DNA of 40,241 nt from Gracilaria domingensis. Lineage: Eukaryota > Rhodophyta > Florideophyceae > Gracilariales > Gracilariaceae. Each line of letters opens with the position of its first letter. The first letter of the stretch is position 1. The notes beneath the pieces were generated by a model, which was given only the letters and a program-made list of their open reading frames with translations, had not been told where the DNA came from and made no database searches. The stretch covers positions 19,588 through 59,828 of the forward strand of contig VCMS01000459.1 of NCBI GenBank assembly GCA_022539475.1. Direction: 5' to 3'. A program made the position numbers and the translations under genes. Shown one piece after another: positions 30,832 to 40,241 of the stretch.

Positions 30832-31526
30832 GACAAAAGAGCCTGAGGAACACAGTCGGAATCGGCAAACCAGGTAGTAATAAGCCAAGAAAAGTAGAAA
30901 ACCAGCTCGGAAGTGAAAAGCAAAGCTCGAAGAAACAAACAAAGAAGCGGAAAGAGGGAATCAACGCTTCAGTTACACAAGAGGGTAAAGGCTGGAGTGG
31001 AGTATTCTCAACACTCAACAGCGAGGGCGCCAGCGGAGACCGTGTAACCAGGTCTACAACGCTCGTCGGGACGCGTCCCGTACGCGATCACAGGCGGAGT
31101 TCGGGTACTCGACGCCTGGAGTATACTCACGGGTGAGACAGAACTCAACCCGGAAACAACAAGAAGAAGAAGAAGCAGCGGGTCCACTGGCAGGATCTAA
31201 TATCCGGTTACCCTAGAGGTCCGAACCTCTGGTCCCTGGTTACTCTCTCCAGGTGAGGCACGAATTCTTCTTGACCTACCCTGCTCTGCGTACTTCAGAG
31301 CGAGGGGCTTTACAATCCCTACGAGACGTCCCAGGGAGGTTAGTAGCCAAAGATATGCGTTCACCAGTTAGCCCCTGCTAGTCGCTTGCGGGAAAACAGC
31401 GCGGTCCTTCTGCTCGCTCGCTCGCTCGCTCGCTCGCAACGCGTACCTGTCGCAAGAAAACAAAACTTCGTAGAATCCAAACGAGAAATTAGTAGAAGAG
31501 CGTGACGTCTGCGAAGAGTCGACGCT
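30832..31526 (-). other. Leader of Copia B2 with structured module
   Basis: 695 bp, inverted counterpart of 24670-25364, no gene. All three hairpins of the module (about 31,185-31,400) are intact here, including AGAGG/CCTCT at 31214-31229. GCGA repeat at about 31,412-31,437. Confidence 0.75.
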
Positions 31527-31540
31527 CTGGGCCCATAACC
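31527..31540 (-). other. Primer-binding site of Copia B2
   Basis: GGTTATGGGCCCAG on the - strand. Confidence 0.88.
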
Positions 31541-32268
31541 TAACGTAACGAACGCAGGTTAGACAAGTAGAAAGGAAAAAGATGTGAACAAGATAGGTAA
31601 GACAAACAAAGGGGGTAGGCCACCTTCGACCGAGTTTAGTGAACGGGGACGATCGCAACCTACTAGTACTAACCGCGCACCGCCGCCGTCGCTGCATGAG
31701 ACATAACAGCACACGCTGTCAAAGTGTACACCTTGACAACGAAAGCGCGCGCAAATCACAATACGAATTCGAAACAACTAAATCAAACCGCGCCAAATCC
31801 AATGCCAACTCCATGATCCAAAATCGCTCTAAAAAATCAACATTTTCCATCTGGCGCAACAAACCCCCTCGCGCAGCTCAGAATCGCACATTCGCTCCAA
31901 AATCCTTCGTACTAGCCTAGAATCGCACATAAAGCAAAACCCGCCCAGAACAGCCTGTATTCGCACATTCTCAGCTACTGCATAACTGGCCAGCACTAGC
32001 ACACTTCAGCCAATCACAGCGCACCACTTGTGCCATCCGCCACTCCTGCCCCATACAGCCAGGTCCACTTGTCCACACTACGTTGCATATACGCATTTGC
32101 AGTAGCCAATCATATTGCAGTATCACGTTGGGTTTACGGAGAGGCGCATACGCGCTTTTCGCGCGAGGGTGCCCAAAAGTGCCCATGCTCCCCTGCAACT
32201 TTGTGTTCCAGGTACTTGGAGACAAATTCAAGGACTGCCAGGCACTCGACACCATCCAAACATCAACA
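31541..32268 (-). repeat. 5' LTR of Copia B2
   Basis: 728 bp, TGTTGATGTTTGG at 32268 to CGTTA at 31541. It is the one copy where the U3 palindrome is mutated (GCGCATACGCGC, 32144-32155). The flank CAGAA (32269-32273) is the expected target duplication; its partner is hidden by the gap. Confidence 0.92.
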
Positions 32269-34534
32269 CAGAAGGGTCATCTTCAGAATCATCGGTGGAT
32301 GTGTCACAGGTTGACGCTTCAGCAGCTCCCGACTTGTCGACCAAGTCGATATCCGCGTAGTCCTCGTGTTCAGAGTGCTCGTCACTTTCAGTTTCAGAGC
32401 ACTCGTCAAACCTCACATCTCGTGATACAATCACCTTCTTTTCTGGCTGTCCCACAACTTGTATCCGTGGGAGCCTGAAGTGTACCCAATGAAGATGGCT
32501 TCCACTGCACGCTCTTCCAGCTTCTTCAACTTGTGATCAACCACCTTGTACCAGCAACGGCTACCAAACACACGCAGATTGCTCAGATCAGGCTTCTGTC
32601 CATGCCACAGCCCAAACGGAGTCACGTCACTCGGAAGCGCCTTGCAGGTCACTCTGTTGCGCACATACACAGAAACATTCAGAGCCTCAGCCCAAAAGCT
32701 TTTTGGCACATTCTTGTGATGCAACATCGACCTGACCAAGTCCATGAGTGTGCGATTGAACATCTCGACAAGCCCGTTCTGCTGTGGATTGTACGGCACA
32801 GTTCGCTGATGCTCAATACCGTACTGCTCAAGCTTTTCGGAGAACCGATTGGACAAGTACTCACCACCGTTGTCTGTGCGCAAAGCACGCAGCACACTTT
32901 TACGAGCGGTGATGGTTAGCACCTTCCTGCCCATCTGGTTCTCCACAAACCTGAGCCACTTGATGAACATCCGGAACACCTCATCCTTCGTCTTGAGCAT
33001 GTACAGAAAGCAGTAACGGCTGTGGTCATCGATGAATGTGACAAAGTAGTGCGAGCCTCCCAAGGACTTCACGTTCACTGGACCGGAAATGTCAGAGTGT
33101 ACCAGGTCCGGTACGTGTTCAGCTCGTTCCCCTCCTTGCTTGGGAGTCGGAGCACGGGTTGCTTTGCCCACTACACATGAGCCACACACATCCACCTTCT
33201 GAGCCACATCCACATTCAGACCTGACACAACACCGTTTCGAGCCATCTGCTTGATGCCTTCCACATTCACATGAGCCATTCGAGCATGCCAAAGAGACAA
33301 GTCTGACACAAGCGCACTCTCCATGTCCGTGAGCTGTTCTGCAGCAGTGCAAAGGTAGTACAGGTCTTTGACGCGTCGCCCGACGGCAACCACTTTTGAA
33401 CGCTTGTACACACATACCTTTTCTTTGTCAAACACTACCGTGCAGCCCAGATCACAAATCTGTGACACAGAAAACAAGTGGTACCGCAAGTTGGGCACGT
33501 GTACCACCTGTTTCAACTTGCACTTACGCTTGGACCCTTCAACTGTCAGATCGAGCTCCACACTTCCGTCACCAACAGACTGCAACTTGGAATCATTGCC
33601 GATACTCACACCCGACGACACCTTTGTCTCATACGTTTGGAACATTGAGTCATCATACGTCATGTGCGCAGTAGCTCCAGAGTCAACAATCCAGTCACTG
33701 TTAGTGGCCTTGTCGGCACCATTCGCAATGAGGCATACAAAGTCAGAATCGCTGCCGCCCGTACCTTGCTCATCGTGGAGCGCGGTATGTACACTTGGGT
33801 GAGCAGCATCGATCTGATCCTTGTTGGCCCCATCACGTTGCTTCTTGAAACAGTTCTTCTGGATATGACCCTTTATGCCACCATAGTAACACACAACCGA
33901 CTTCAATGACTTCCTACGAAACTGGCGTCCCACGAGTGCAGCATCAACACCGGACTCCTCCTTGGCACGATCACTCATACGTTGCTCTTCTTGCAACAGA
34001 CGGCTCTTCACAAACTCCATAGTGAGTTGCCGATCTCCGATCGTGGTGTCAATTGCAACAATGAGGTGCTCAAAACGTTCCGAAGTCCACATAGAGCGGC
34101 CATGGCAATGTCCTCTTCTTCAACGTTGACGTCCATACTTTGAGGTCGGAGGCCAAGTGCCGAACACGATTGATGAATTGCAACATCTTCTCGTCCTCGC
34201 GCATCTTGAAAGAGTAGAAAGCACGTCTGGCGTTGATTCGGTTCAGAAGAGTCTTGCGTTGGAACACATTGCAGATGGCCTTCCATGCGTCAGCAGCAGT
34301 GTAAATGTCACGAATGTGATCCAAGTGCTCGTCGGCAAGCGTGAGTCCAATGATCGCTCTAGCCCTTTCGTCTCGGATTTGCCATTTTGCCAGTTCCTCT
34401 TCATCGGTGGGTGCAGAAGTGGTGAGATGGATTTTGAGGTCTTTCAGTGCAAGTACGTACTGAATCTTCTGCTTCCATGTGTGGAAGTTATCCTCACCCA
34501 ACTTCTCGATCTTGAGCCCACTGAACGAAACCAT
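32269..34534 (-). pseudogene. Copia-A Gag-Pol, copy A2, frameshifted, cut by B2
   Basis: ATG at 34534 (MVSFSGLKIEKLGED; V replaces D). Gag is interrupted by two one-base losses near 34,080 and 34,137. Zinc knuckle (CYYGGIKGHIQKNC, where the second cysteine is changed to G), protease DSGATAHM, pre-integrase and integrase (HSDISGP, TDNGGEY, NGLVEMFNRT) then follow in one long frame. In the last integrase motif AER is replaced by VEM; the glutamate remains. A two-base loss near 32,443 shifts the frame again before KVIVSRDVRFDE. The sequence ends in the acidic spacer at DDSEDDPS, where the LTR of B2 begins. Not functional. Confidence 0.92.
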
Positions 34535-34537
34535 GTT

Positions 34538-35309
34538 TGTTGGATGTTGACCTGTGCTGTCACTGAAAACCAAAAGTGCTTGAGAGCATATGCTGTTTTG
34601 GAGGGTGCCGTTGGAAAAGCGCATATGCGCCTCTGCGCAAACTCAACGTGAAACGGGCTTCTGATTGGCTACTGCAAATGGTCATATGCATTGTGGTTGG
34701 TACAAGTGTTGTGGCGCTAATGGGTTGTTTCCGGGGTACACGTGTGTAGCTAGTACACTGGGGATACTGTACATGATGCAGAGGGTACACACGTATGTTC
34801 GTGGACATGTAGGACAGTTTGGTGTAACTTGGGCACTATGGTGAAGAGTTGATGCCGTGTCAAGAGGATTACATGTGGTTTGTTGGTGACGTAGGACTTG
34901 GAGTGAGTTTGTGGTGAAGTGTTGTTGGTGAGCTTGTACGTAACTGTTATGGTGGCGTGTAAGATTACAGTGTGTTGGCACTATGTGAATCTGTGCATGG
35001 TCATGGTTATGTGTAGGCACGTAACTTGATGTGCACGGTTGTGCATGTTGTGCGTTGTTGTGCTTTGTTGTTGTAAGCTGTCATGATAGTGTGGAGTGTT
35101 ACCATGTTATGTTAGAAGATGATTGGTAGTATTGAGTGTCTCTAGCTAGTGGTTTGGTATGCTTGGAGTTGGAGTTTGCGATGGTTGCGCAAAGTAGTTC
35201 TATATAAGCGGTGACTCGAGCACCTCCAAGTAAATTCGAGCCAGAGCTGGCGAACTTCCCTTCATTCCCCTATCCTTCTTCAACCTCCCTTCAGCTTCAA
35301 CCTCTATCA
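34538..35309 (+). repeat. LTR of Copia A4
   Basis: 772 bp, TGTTGGATGTTGACC to CTCTATCA, + orientation, abutting the first codons of A2 (-). U3 palindrome 34619-34630, TATA box 35201-35208. It is followed by a primer-binding site and 22 bp of leader, so it is a 5' LTR whose element was split by A1. Confidence 0.9.
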
Positions 35310-35321
35310 GGTATGGCCCAG
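35310..35321 (+). other. Decayed primer-binding site of A4
   Basis: GGTATGGCCCAG, the family primer-binding site with one T and one G lost. Confidence 0.75.
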
Positions 35322-35343
35322 CCCGCTGACCTCTGCCGTTATC

Positions 35344-36129
35344 TGTTGGATGTTGACCCTGTGCTGTCACTGAAAACCAAAAGTGCTGGGGAGCATGGGC
35401 TGTTTTGGAGGGTGCCGTTGGAAAAGCGCATATGCGCCTCTGCGCAAACTCAACGTGAAACGGGCTTCTGATTGGCTACTGCAAATGGTCATATGCATTG
35501 TGGTTTGTACAAGTGTTGTGGCGCTAATGGGTTGTTTCCGGGGTACACGTGTGTAGCTAGTACACTGGGCATACTGTACATGATGCACAGGGTACACACG
35601 TATGTACGTGGACATGTAGGACAGCTTCATGTGACTTTGGCACTATGGTGAAGAGTAGATGCGCTGTCAAGAGGTTTACACTGTGGTATTGTTGGTGACG
35701 TAGGACTTGGAGTGAGTTTGTGGTGACGTGTTAGTTGGTGAGCTTGTACGTAACTGTTATGGTGGCAGGTACGGATTACAGTGTGTTGGCACTATGTGAA
35801 TCTGTGCATGGTCATGGTTATGTGTAGGCACGTAACTTGATGTGCACGGTTGTGCACTGTTGTGCGTTGTTGTGCTTTGTTGTTGTAAGCTGTCATGATA
35901 GTGTGGCAGTGTTACCATGTTATGTTAGAAGATGATTGGTAGTATTGAGTGTCTCTAGCTGGTGGTTTAGGTAATGCTTGGAGTTGGAGTTGTGCGATGG
36001 TGTCGCAAAGTAGTTCTATATAAGCGGTGACTCGAGCGCCTCCAAGTAAATTCCGAGCCAGAGCTGGCGAACTTCCCTTCATTCCCCCATCCTTTCTTCA
36101 ACCTTCCCTTTCAGCTTCAACCTCTATCA
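35344..36129 (+). repeat. 5' LTR of Copia A1
   Basis: 786 bp, TGTTGGATGTTGACCC to CTCTATCA. U3 palindrome 35426-35437, inverted CCAAT box just after it, TGTTGTGCAC units near 35,850, TATA box 36017-36024. It is inserted after CCGTTATC of the A4 leader. Confidence 0.93.
36017..36024 (+). promoter_or_regulatory. TATA box of Copia A1
   Basis: TATATAAG about 105 bp before the LTR end; drives the genomic RNA of the best preserved family-A copy. Confidence 0.75.
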
Positions 36130-36143
36130 GGTTATGGGCCCAG
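36130..36143 (+). other. Primer-binding site of Copia A1
   Basis: GGTTATGGGCCCAG, perfect half initiator tRNA-Met site immediately after the LTR. Confidence 0.9.
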
Positions 36144-37372
36144 CCCCGCTGACCTCTGCCGTTATCGTTCCCTCTCGCCGCTGATTCTTGCCGCTCTCCC
36201 TCACCGCCGTTCATCCGCTTCGCTGTTTTCCCTTTCGTTCCCTTCTCCGTTGCGTCGGGTGTGTTGACCGTATCGTTGGTCGGTGTTGACTTTCTTCTTT
36301 CGGTCGTTCGTTCCTCCCTGAGGGCGTTTTGTTGGTGGTGGTTCGACGTTGACTTTCTATCGTGATTGTGTTTGGGCGCTCGTTGTTGCCCGTGTTGTCG
36401 ATCGCTATCCGCTTCGTTTGGTCTCCCTCTGTTATTATTGTTGGGATCCCCACGTCGTCTTTGTGGGTTCTGATCCGAGAGGTTGAGGACCTTGTGTTGT
36501 TGAAGTCTGTGCACTTGTGTGTTGTGCTCAGCATTCGTTTCTGTTGAAGTCCGTGCACTGCGTGTGTGCTCGGCAGGTGTGGTGATCACTTGAGTTTCGG
36601 TGCGACGAGCGGTTGATCCGAGCAATCGGGGACGTTAGTCTGGCGGCTTGAACCAAAGCATTTGTTCCGTCTTGCGAGTTTCCCACCGGTCCTTAGGGGC
36701 AGATAACGGTGTCGGTCGAAAGACCTGGTATTCTTCGCGGGGGCATTTGTGGACGGGGTGCCGTGACGTACTGCACTGGACAGGAGGTGGTCCACCTTTA
36801 TTGTTGCTGACCTGACTTTGTGTTGGGTTCTTGATCTGTGGCGAAGGCAAACTGAAACGAGCTTTTGATCCGTACTGCTTCGGTGGTGCGGGGAGGCGAC
36901 GTGTCGTAGGCTGACCTCCTTTTTAGGATCAGGCCGCTTGTGAACTTCATTGTTTGCTTGCTAGAAGCGTACCTCGGTTTGTCATAGTACCTGCAGTTTC
37001 AGGGTCGCGCAAGTTCTTGCAAGAGACCAGAGAGGGTTTTACTTGGTGAAGGCATATCTTCGGTCATTAACCATCCTCTGGAAGTCTCGTAGAGAGCGAC
37101 GCACCTTCTCCTAGAACGCAGGAGGAGGTAGACTGCAGAAGTCGTTTCTTACCCGGAGAGTCTCCGGGGGTCAGGGGTCCGACTCCCTAGGGTACCAGGA
37201 ATCTTAGTTCCTTTTGCACCCGACTATTCATCTTTATTGTTGTTGTTGTTTGTTGTTATTGTTGTTTGTTGTTGTTTGTTGTTGTTTGCTGTTGTTGTTT
37301 ACCGCTGTCGTTTGCTATTGCCGCCTGTCTGCCACCGCATTATCTGGTTCGCTGCAGTTCCTCTCTTACATC
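36144..37372 (+). other. Leader of Copia A1
   Basis: 1.23 kb from the primer-binding site to the start codon; no gene supported. It contains a T/C-rich first part, the structured module at about 37,010-37,200 (CCCGGA-GAGTC-TCCGGG hairpin intact at 37150-37170, third hairpin decayed) and a TTG-rich tract at 37,226-37,300 next to the start codon. Confidence 0.75.
37226..37300. repeat. TTG microsatellite before the A1 start codon
   Basis: Imperfect TTG/TTGT repeats, counterpart of the CAA tract at 15055-15183. The repeat makes the frame upstream of the ATG appear open; the frame from 37214 is therefore not a true N-terminus. Confidence 0.85.
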
Positions 37373-40241
37373 ATGGACTCGTTTAGTGGGCTCAAGATCG
37401 AGAAGTTGGGTGAGGATAACTTCCATACTTGGAAGCAGAAGATTCAGTATGTACTTGCACTGAAAGACCTCAAGAACCATCTCACCACTTCTGCACCCAC
37501 GGATGAAGAGGAACTGGTAAAGTGGCAAATCCGCGACGAAAGGGCTAGAGCTATCATTGGACTCACGCTTGCCGACGAGCACTTGGATCACATTCGAGAC
37601 ATCGAGACTGCTGCTGACGCATGGAAGGCCATTTGCAATGTGTTTCAACGTAAGACTCTTCTGAACCGAATCAACGCCAGACGTGCTTTCTACTCTGTCA
37701 AAATGCGCGAGGACGAGAAGATGTTGCAATTCATCAATCGTGTTCGGCACTTGGCCTCCGACCTCAAGAGTATGGACGTCAACGTTGAAGAAGAGGACAT
37801 TGCTATGGCTGCCCTATGTGGACTTCCGGATCGTTTTGAGCACCTCATTGTTGCAATTGACACCACGATCGGAGATCGCGAACTCACCATGGAGTTTGTG
37901 AAGAGCCGTCTATTGCAAGAAGAGCAACGTATGAGTGATCGTGCCAAGGAGGAGTCCGGTGGTGATGCTGCACTCTTGGGACGCCAGTTTCGTAGGAAGT
38001 CATTGAAGTCGGTTGTGTGTTACTATTGTGGCATAAAGGGTCATATCCAGAAGAACTGTTTCAAAAAGCAACGTGATGGGGCTAACAAGGATCAGATCGA
38101 TGCTGCTCACCCAAGTGTACATACCGCGCTCAACGATGAGCAAGGTACGGGCGGCAGCGATTCTGACTTTGTATGCCTCATTGCGAATGGTGCCGACAAG
38201 GCCACTAACAGTGACTGGATTGTTGACTCTGGAGCTACTGCGCACATGACTTATGACGACTCAATGTTCCAAACGTACGAGACAAAGGTGTCGTCGGGTG
38301 TGAGCATCGGCAATGATTCCAAGTTGCAGTCTGTTGGTCACGGAAGTGTGGAGCTCGATCTGACAGTTGAAGGGTCCAAGCGTAAGTGCAAGCTAAGGCA
38401 GGTGGTACACGTGCCCAACTTACGGTACCATTTGTTGTCTGTGTCACAGATTTGTGATCTGGGCTGCACGGTAGTGTTTGACAAAGAAAAGGTATGTGTG
38501 TACAAGGGGTCAAAAGTGGTTGCCGTTGGGCGCCGCGTCAAAGACCTGTACTACCTTTGCACTGCTGCAGATCAGTTCACGGACACGGACAGTGCGCTTG
38601 TGTCAGACTTGTCTCTTTGGCATGCTCGAATGGCTCATGTGAATGTGGAAGGCATCAAGCAGATGGCTCGAAACGGTGTTGTGTCAGGTCTGAATGTGGA
38701 TGTGGCTCAGAAGCTGGATGTGTGTGGCTCTTGTGTAGTGGGCAAAGCAACCCGTGCTCCGACTCCCAAGCAAGGGGGGGAACGAGCTGAACACGTACTG
38801 GACCTGGTACACTCTGATATATCGGGTCCAGTGAACGTGAAGTCCTTGGGAGGCTCGCACTACTTTGTCACATTCATCGATGACCACAGCCGCTACTGCT
38901 TCTTGTACATGCTCAAGACGAAGGATGAGGTGTTCCGGATGTTCATCAAGTGGCTCAGGTTTGTGGAGAACCAGATGGGCAGGAAAGTGTTAACCATCAC
39001 CGCTCGCAAGAGTGTGTTGCGTGCATTACGCACTGACAATGGTGGTGAGTACTTGTCCAATCGGTTCTCCGAAAAGCTTGAGCAGTACGGTATTGAGCAT
39101 CAGCGAACTGTGCCTTATAATCCACAGCAGAACGGGCTTGCCGAGAGGTTCAACCGCACACTCATGGACTTGGTCAGGTCAATGTTGCATCACAAGAATG
39201 TGCCAAAAAGCTTTTGGGCTGAGGCTCTGAATGTTTCTGTGTATGTGCGCAACAGAGTGACCTGCAAAGCGCTTCCGAGTGACGTGACGCCGTTTGAGCT
39301 GTGGCATGGACAGAAGCCTGATCTGAGCAATCTGCGTGTGTTTGGTAGCCATTGCTGGTACAAGGTGGTTGATCACAAGTTGAAGAAGCTGGAAGAGCGT
39401 GCAGTGGAGGCCATCTTCATTGGGTACACTTCAGGCTCCCACGGGTACAAGTTGTGGGACAGCCAGAAGAAGAAGGTGATTGTGTCACGAGATGTGAGGT
39501 TTGACGAGTGCTCTGCAACTGAAAGTGACGAGCACTCTGAAGACGAGGACTATGCGGATATCGACTTGGTCGACAAGTCGGTATCTGCTGAAGCCCCAAC
39601 CTCCGACACATCCGCCGATCATTCTGAAGATGATCCTTCTGCACCAGCTTCTCATGAGAGTACCACGAATGCCAGTACGGATGAAGACACCACACCAGTT
39701 CCACAAGATGAGCCGGAAGTGACAGAGACGCAGCCCCTTCGTAGATCCACACGTCAGAGAAAGACGCCATCCTCGTGGTGGCGTGGTGCCAGTGCTTTCC
39801 TTACAGCCAGTGATGATACTCCTTCGTCGTACGGTGACGCAGTGTCACGTCCTGATTCCGAAGCTTGGAAGAAGGCGATGAAGAGTGAGTACGAGTCATT
39901 GATGGAGCATGACACATGGGATCTAGTGCCAAGGCCAGCAGACAGCAACGTGATTTCGTCCAAGTGGGTGTATGTACAAAGTATGAGGCTTCGTCATCTG
40001 GTGAACCGACAGTGCGTTACAAGGCTCGTGTGGTTGCAAGAGGTTTCCTGCAGATCGAGGGTGTGGACTTCTCAGAGACTTATGCACCTGTGGTGAAGTT
40101 CACATCCATCAGAATGATCCTGTCAGTGACTGCCGTACGAGACTTCCACTTGCACCAGATGGATGTGAAGACTGCCTTTCTGAACGGTGACCTTGACGAG
40201 ACAGTGTACATGGAGCGCCAATGGGATTCCACACAGCGGGA
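37373..40241 (+). CDS. Copia-A Gag-Pol, copy A1 (partial; runs off the window)
   Basis: The best family-A copy. ATG 37373 (MDSFSGLKIEKLGED) opens 907 codons. Gag is of the UBN2 type (1-200), the zinc knuckle is CYYCGIKGHIQKNC (216-229), and the protease is DSGATAHM (D285). The pre-integrase LWHARMAHVNVEG with CGSC follows, then integrase D482, D555 and E591 with the canonical 35-residue spacing. Next come the integrase C-terminal part (RVFGSHCWYKVVDHK), an acidic spacer and the start of reverse transcriptase (SEAWKKAMKSEYESLMEHDTW). A missing base near 39,978 shifts the frame, giving an early stop at 40094-40096. The true sequence continues in the next frame (YKARVVARGF, FSETYAPVV, DVKTAFLNGDLDE) and shifts again near 40,215. 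Two late indels in an otherwise clean frame could be real mutations or assembly errors. Confidence 0.93.

Larger units (their letters stand above)
23929..32268. repeat. 8.3-kb inverted repeat of two Copia-B elements around an assembly gap
   Basis: Left arm 23929-28148 (B1, +) and right arm 28440-32268 (B2, -) are near-identical reverse complements. Identity stops exactly at the LTR outer edges, with different family-A sequence outside. The arms differ by scattered substitutions, a missing base near 26,712 and a missing codon near 26,992 in B1. The join is 291 Ns. Confidence 0.9.

Noticed and set aside
37214..37372. Upstream extension of the A1 protein (Cys/Leu-rich)
   Set aside because: The frame is open only because of the TTG repeat; the conserved protein starts at ATG 37373, as in A2 and A3.

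Overview
The window is nuclear DNA from a eukaryote and consists almost entirely of LTR retrotransposons nested inside one another. I see no host protein gene, rRNA or tRNA gene. The layout (chromovirus plus several Copia families, dense nesting, a 291-base assembly gap) fits a retrotransposon-rich, heterochromatin-like block. The lineage cannot be fixed from the sequence; an alga, oomycete or other protist is my guess only.

Left third (1-13,448). The 3' part of a Copia element (family A, copy A0, + strand) is split inside its RNase H codons by a Ty3/Gypsy chromovirus at 449-12,202. That element has a 5-bp target duplication (TGGAT), two LTRs of about 570 bp that differ at four places, a frameshifted gag, and an uninterrupted 1516-codon pol frame (protease, reverse transcriptase, RNase H, integrase, chromodomain). 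It also carries a long extra coding region on the opposite strand between pol and the 3' LTR (10,682 down to 7,906), with a proline-rich, RG-rich C-terminus and an AATAAA just past its stop. The whole element, LTRs, sense genes, antisense gene and non-coding parts alike, is studded with a 10-bp palindrome ACCANNTGGT: 25 perfect copies where about 0.2 would be expected. I saw none elsewhere in the window. This is the strongest unexplained signal here.

Middle and right (13,449-40,241). Two Copia families, A (Gag-Pol begins MDSFSGLKIEKLGE) and B (begins MSDSEKET), are repeatedly nested. A0's 3' LTR abuts a scrap of a third Copia family (C). Then come A3 (-), inserted in the leader of A' (-), which is inserted in B3 (-). 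B3 and B1 (+) lie head to head around a 414-bp piece of A reverse transcriptase. B1 (+) and B2 (-) form a huge inverted repeat around the N gap. B2 sits in A2 (-). A2's start is abutted by LTR A4 (+), and A1 (+, the best A copy, running off the right edge) is inserted 22 bp past the A4 primer-binding site.

Both Copia families share three non-coding devices although their proteins differ: a primer-binding site complementary to the anticodon arm of initiator tRNA-Met (half-tRNA priming), a U3 module with the palindrome GCGCATATGCGC and a CCAAT box, and a leader segment that folds into three hairpins with compensatory changes between families. Many copies carry single-base indels; some may be assembly errors.
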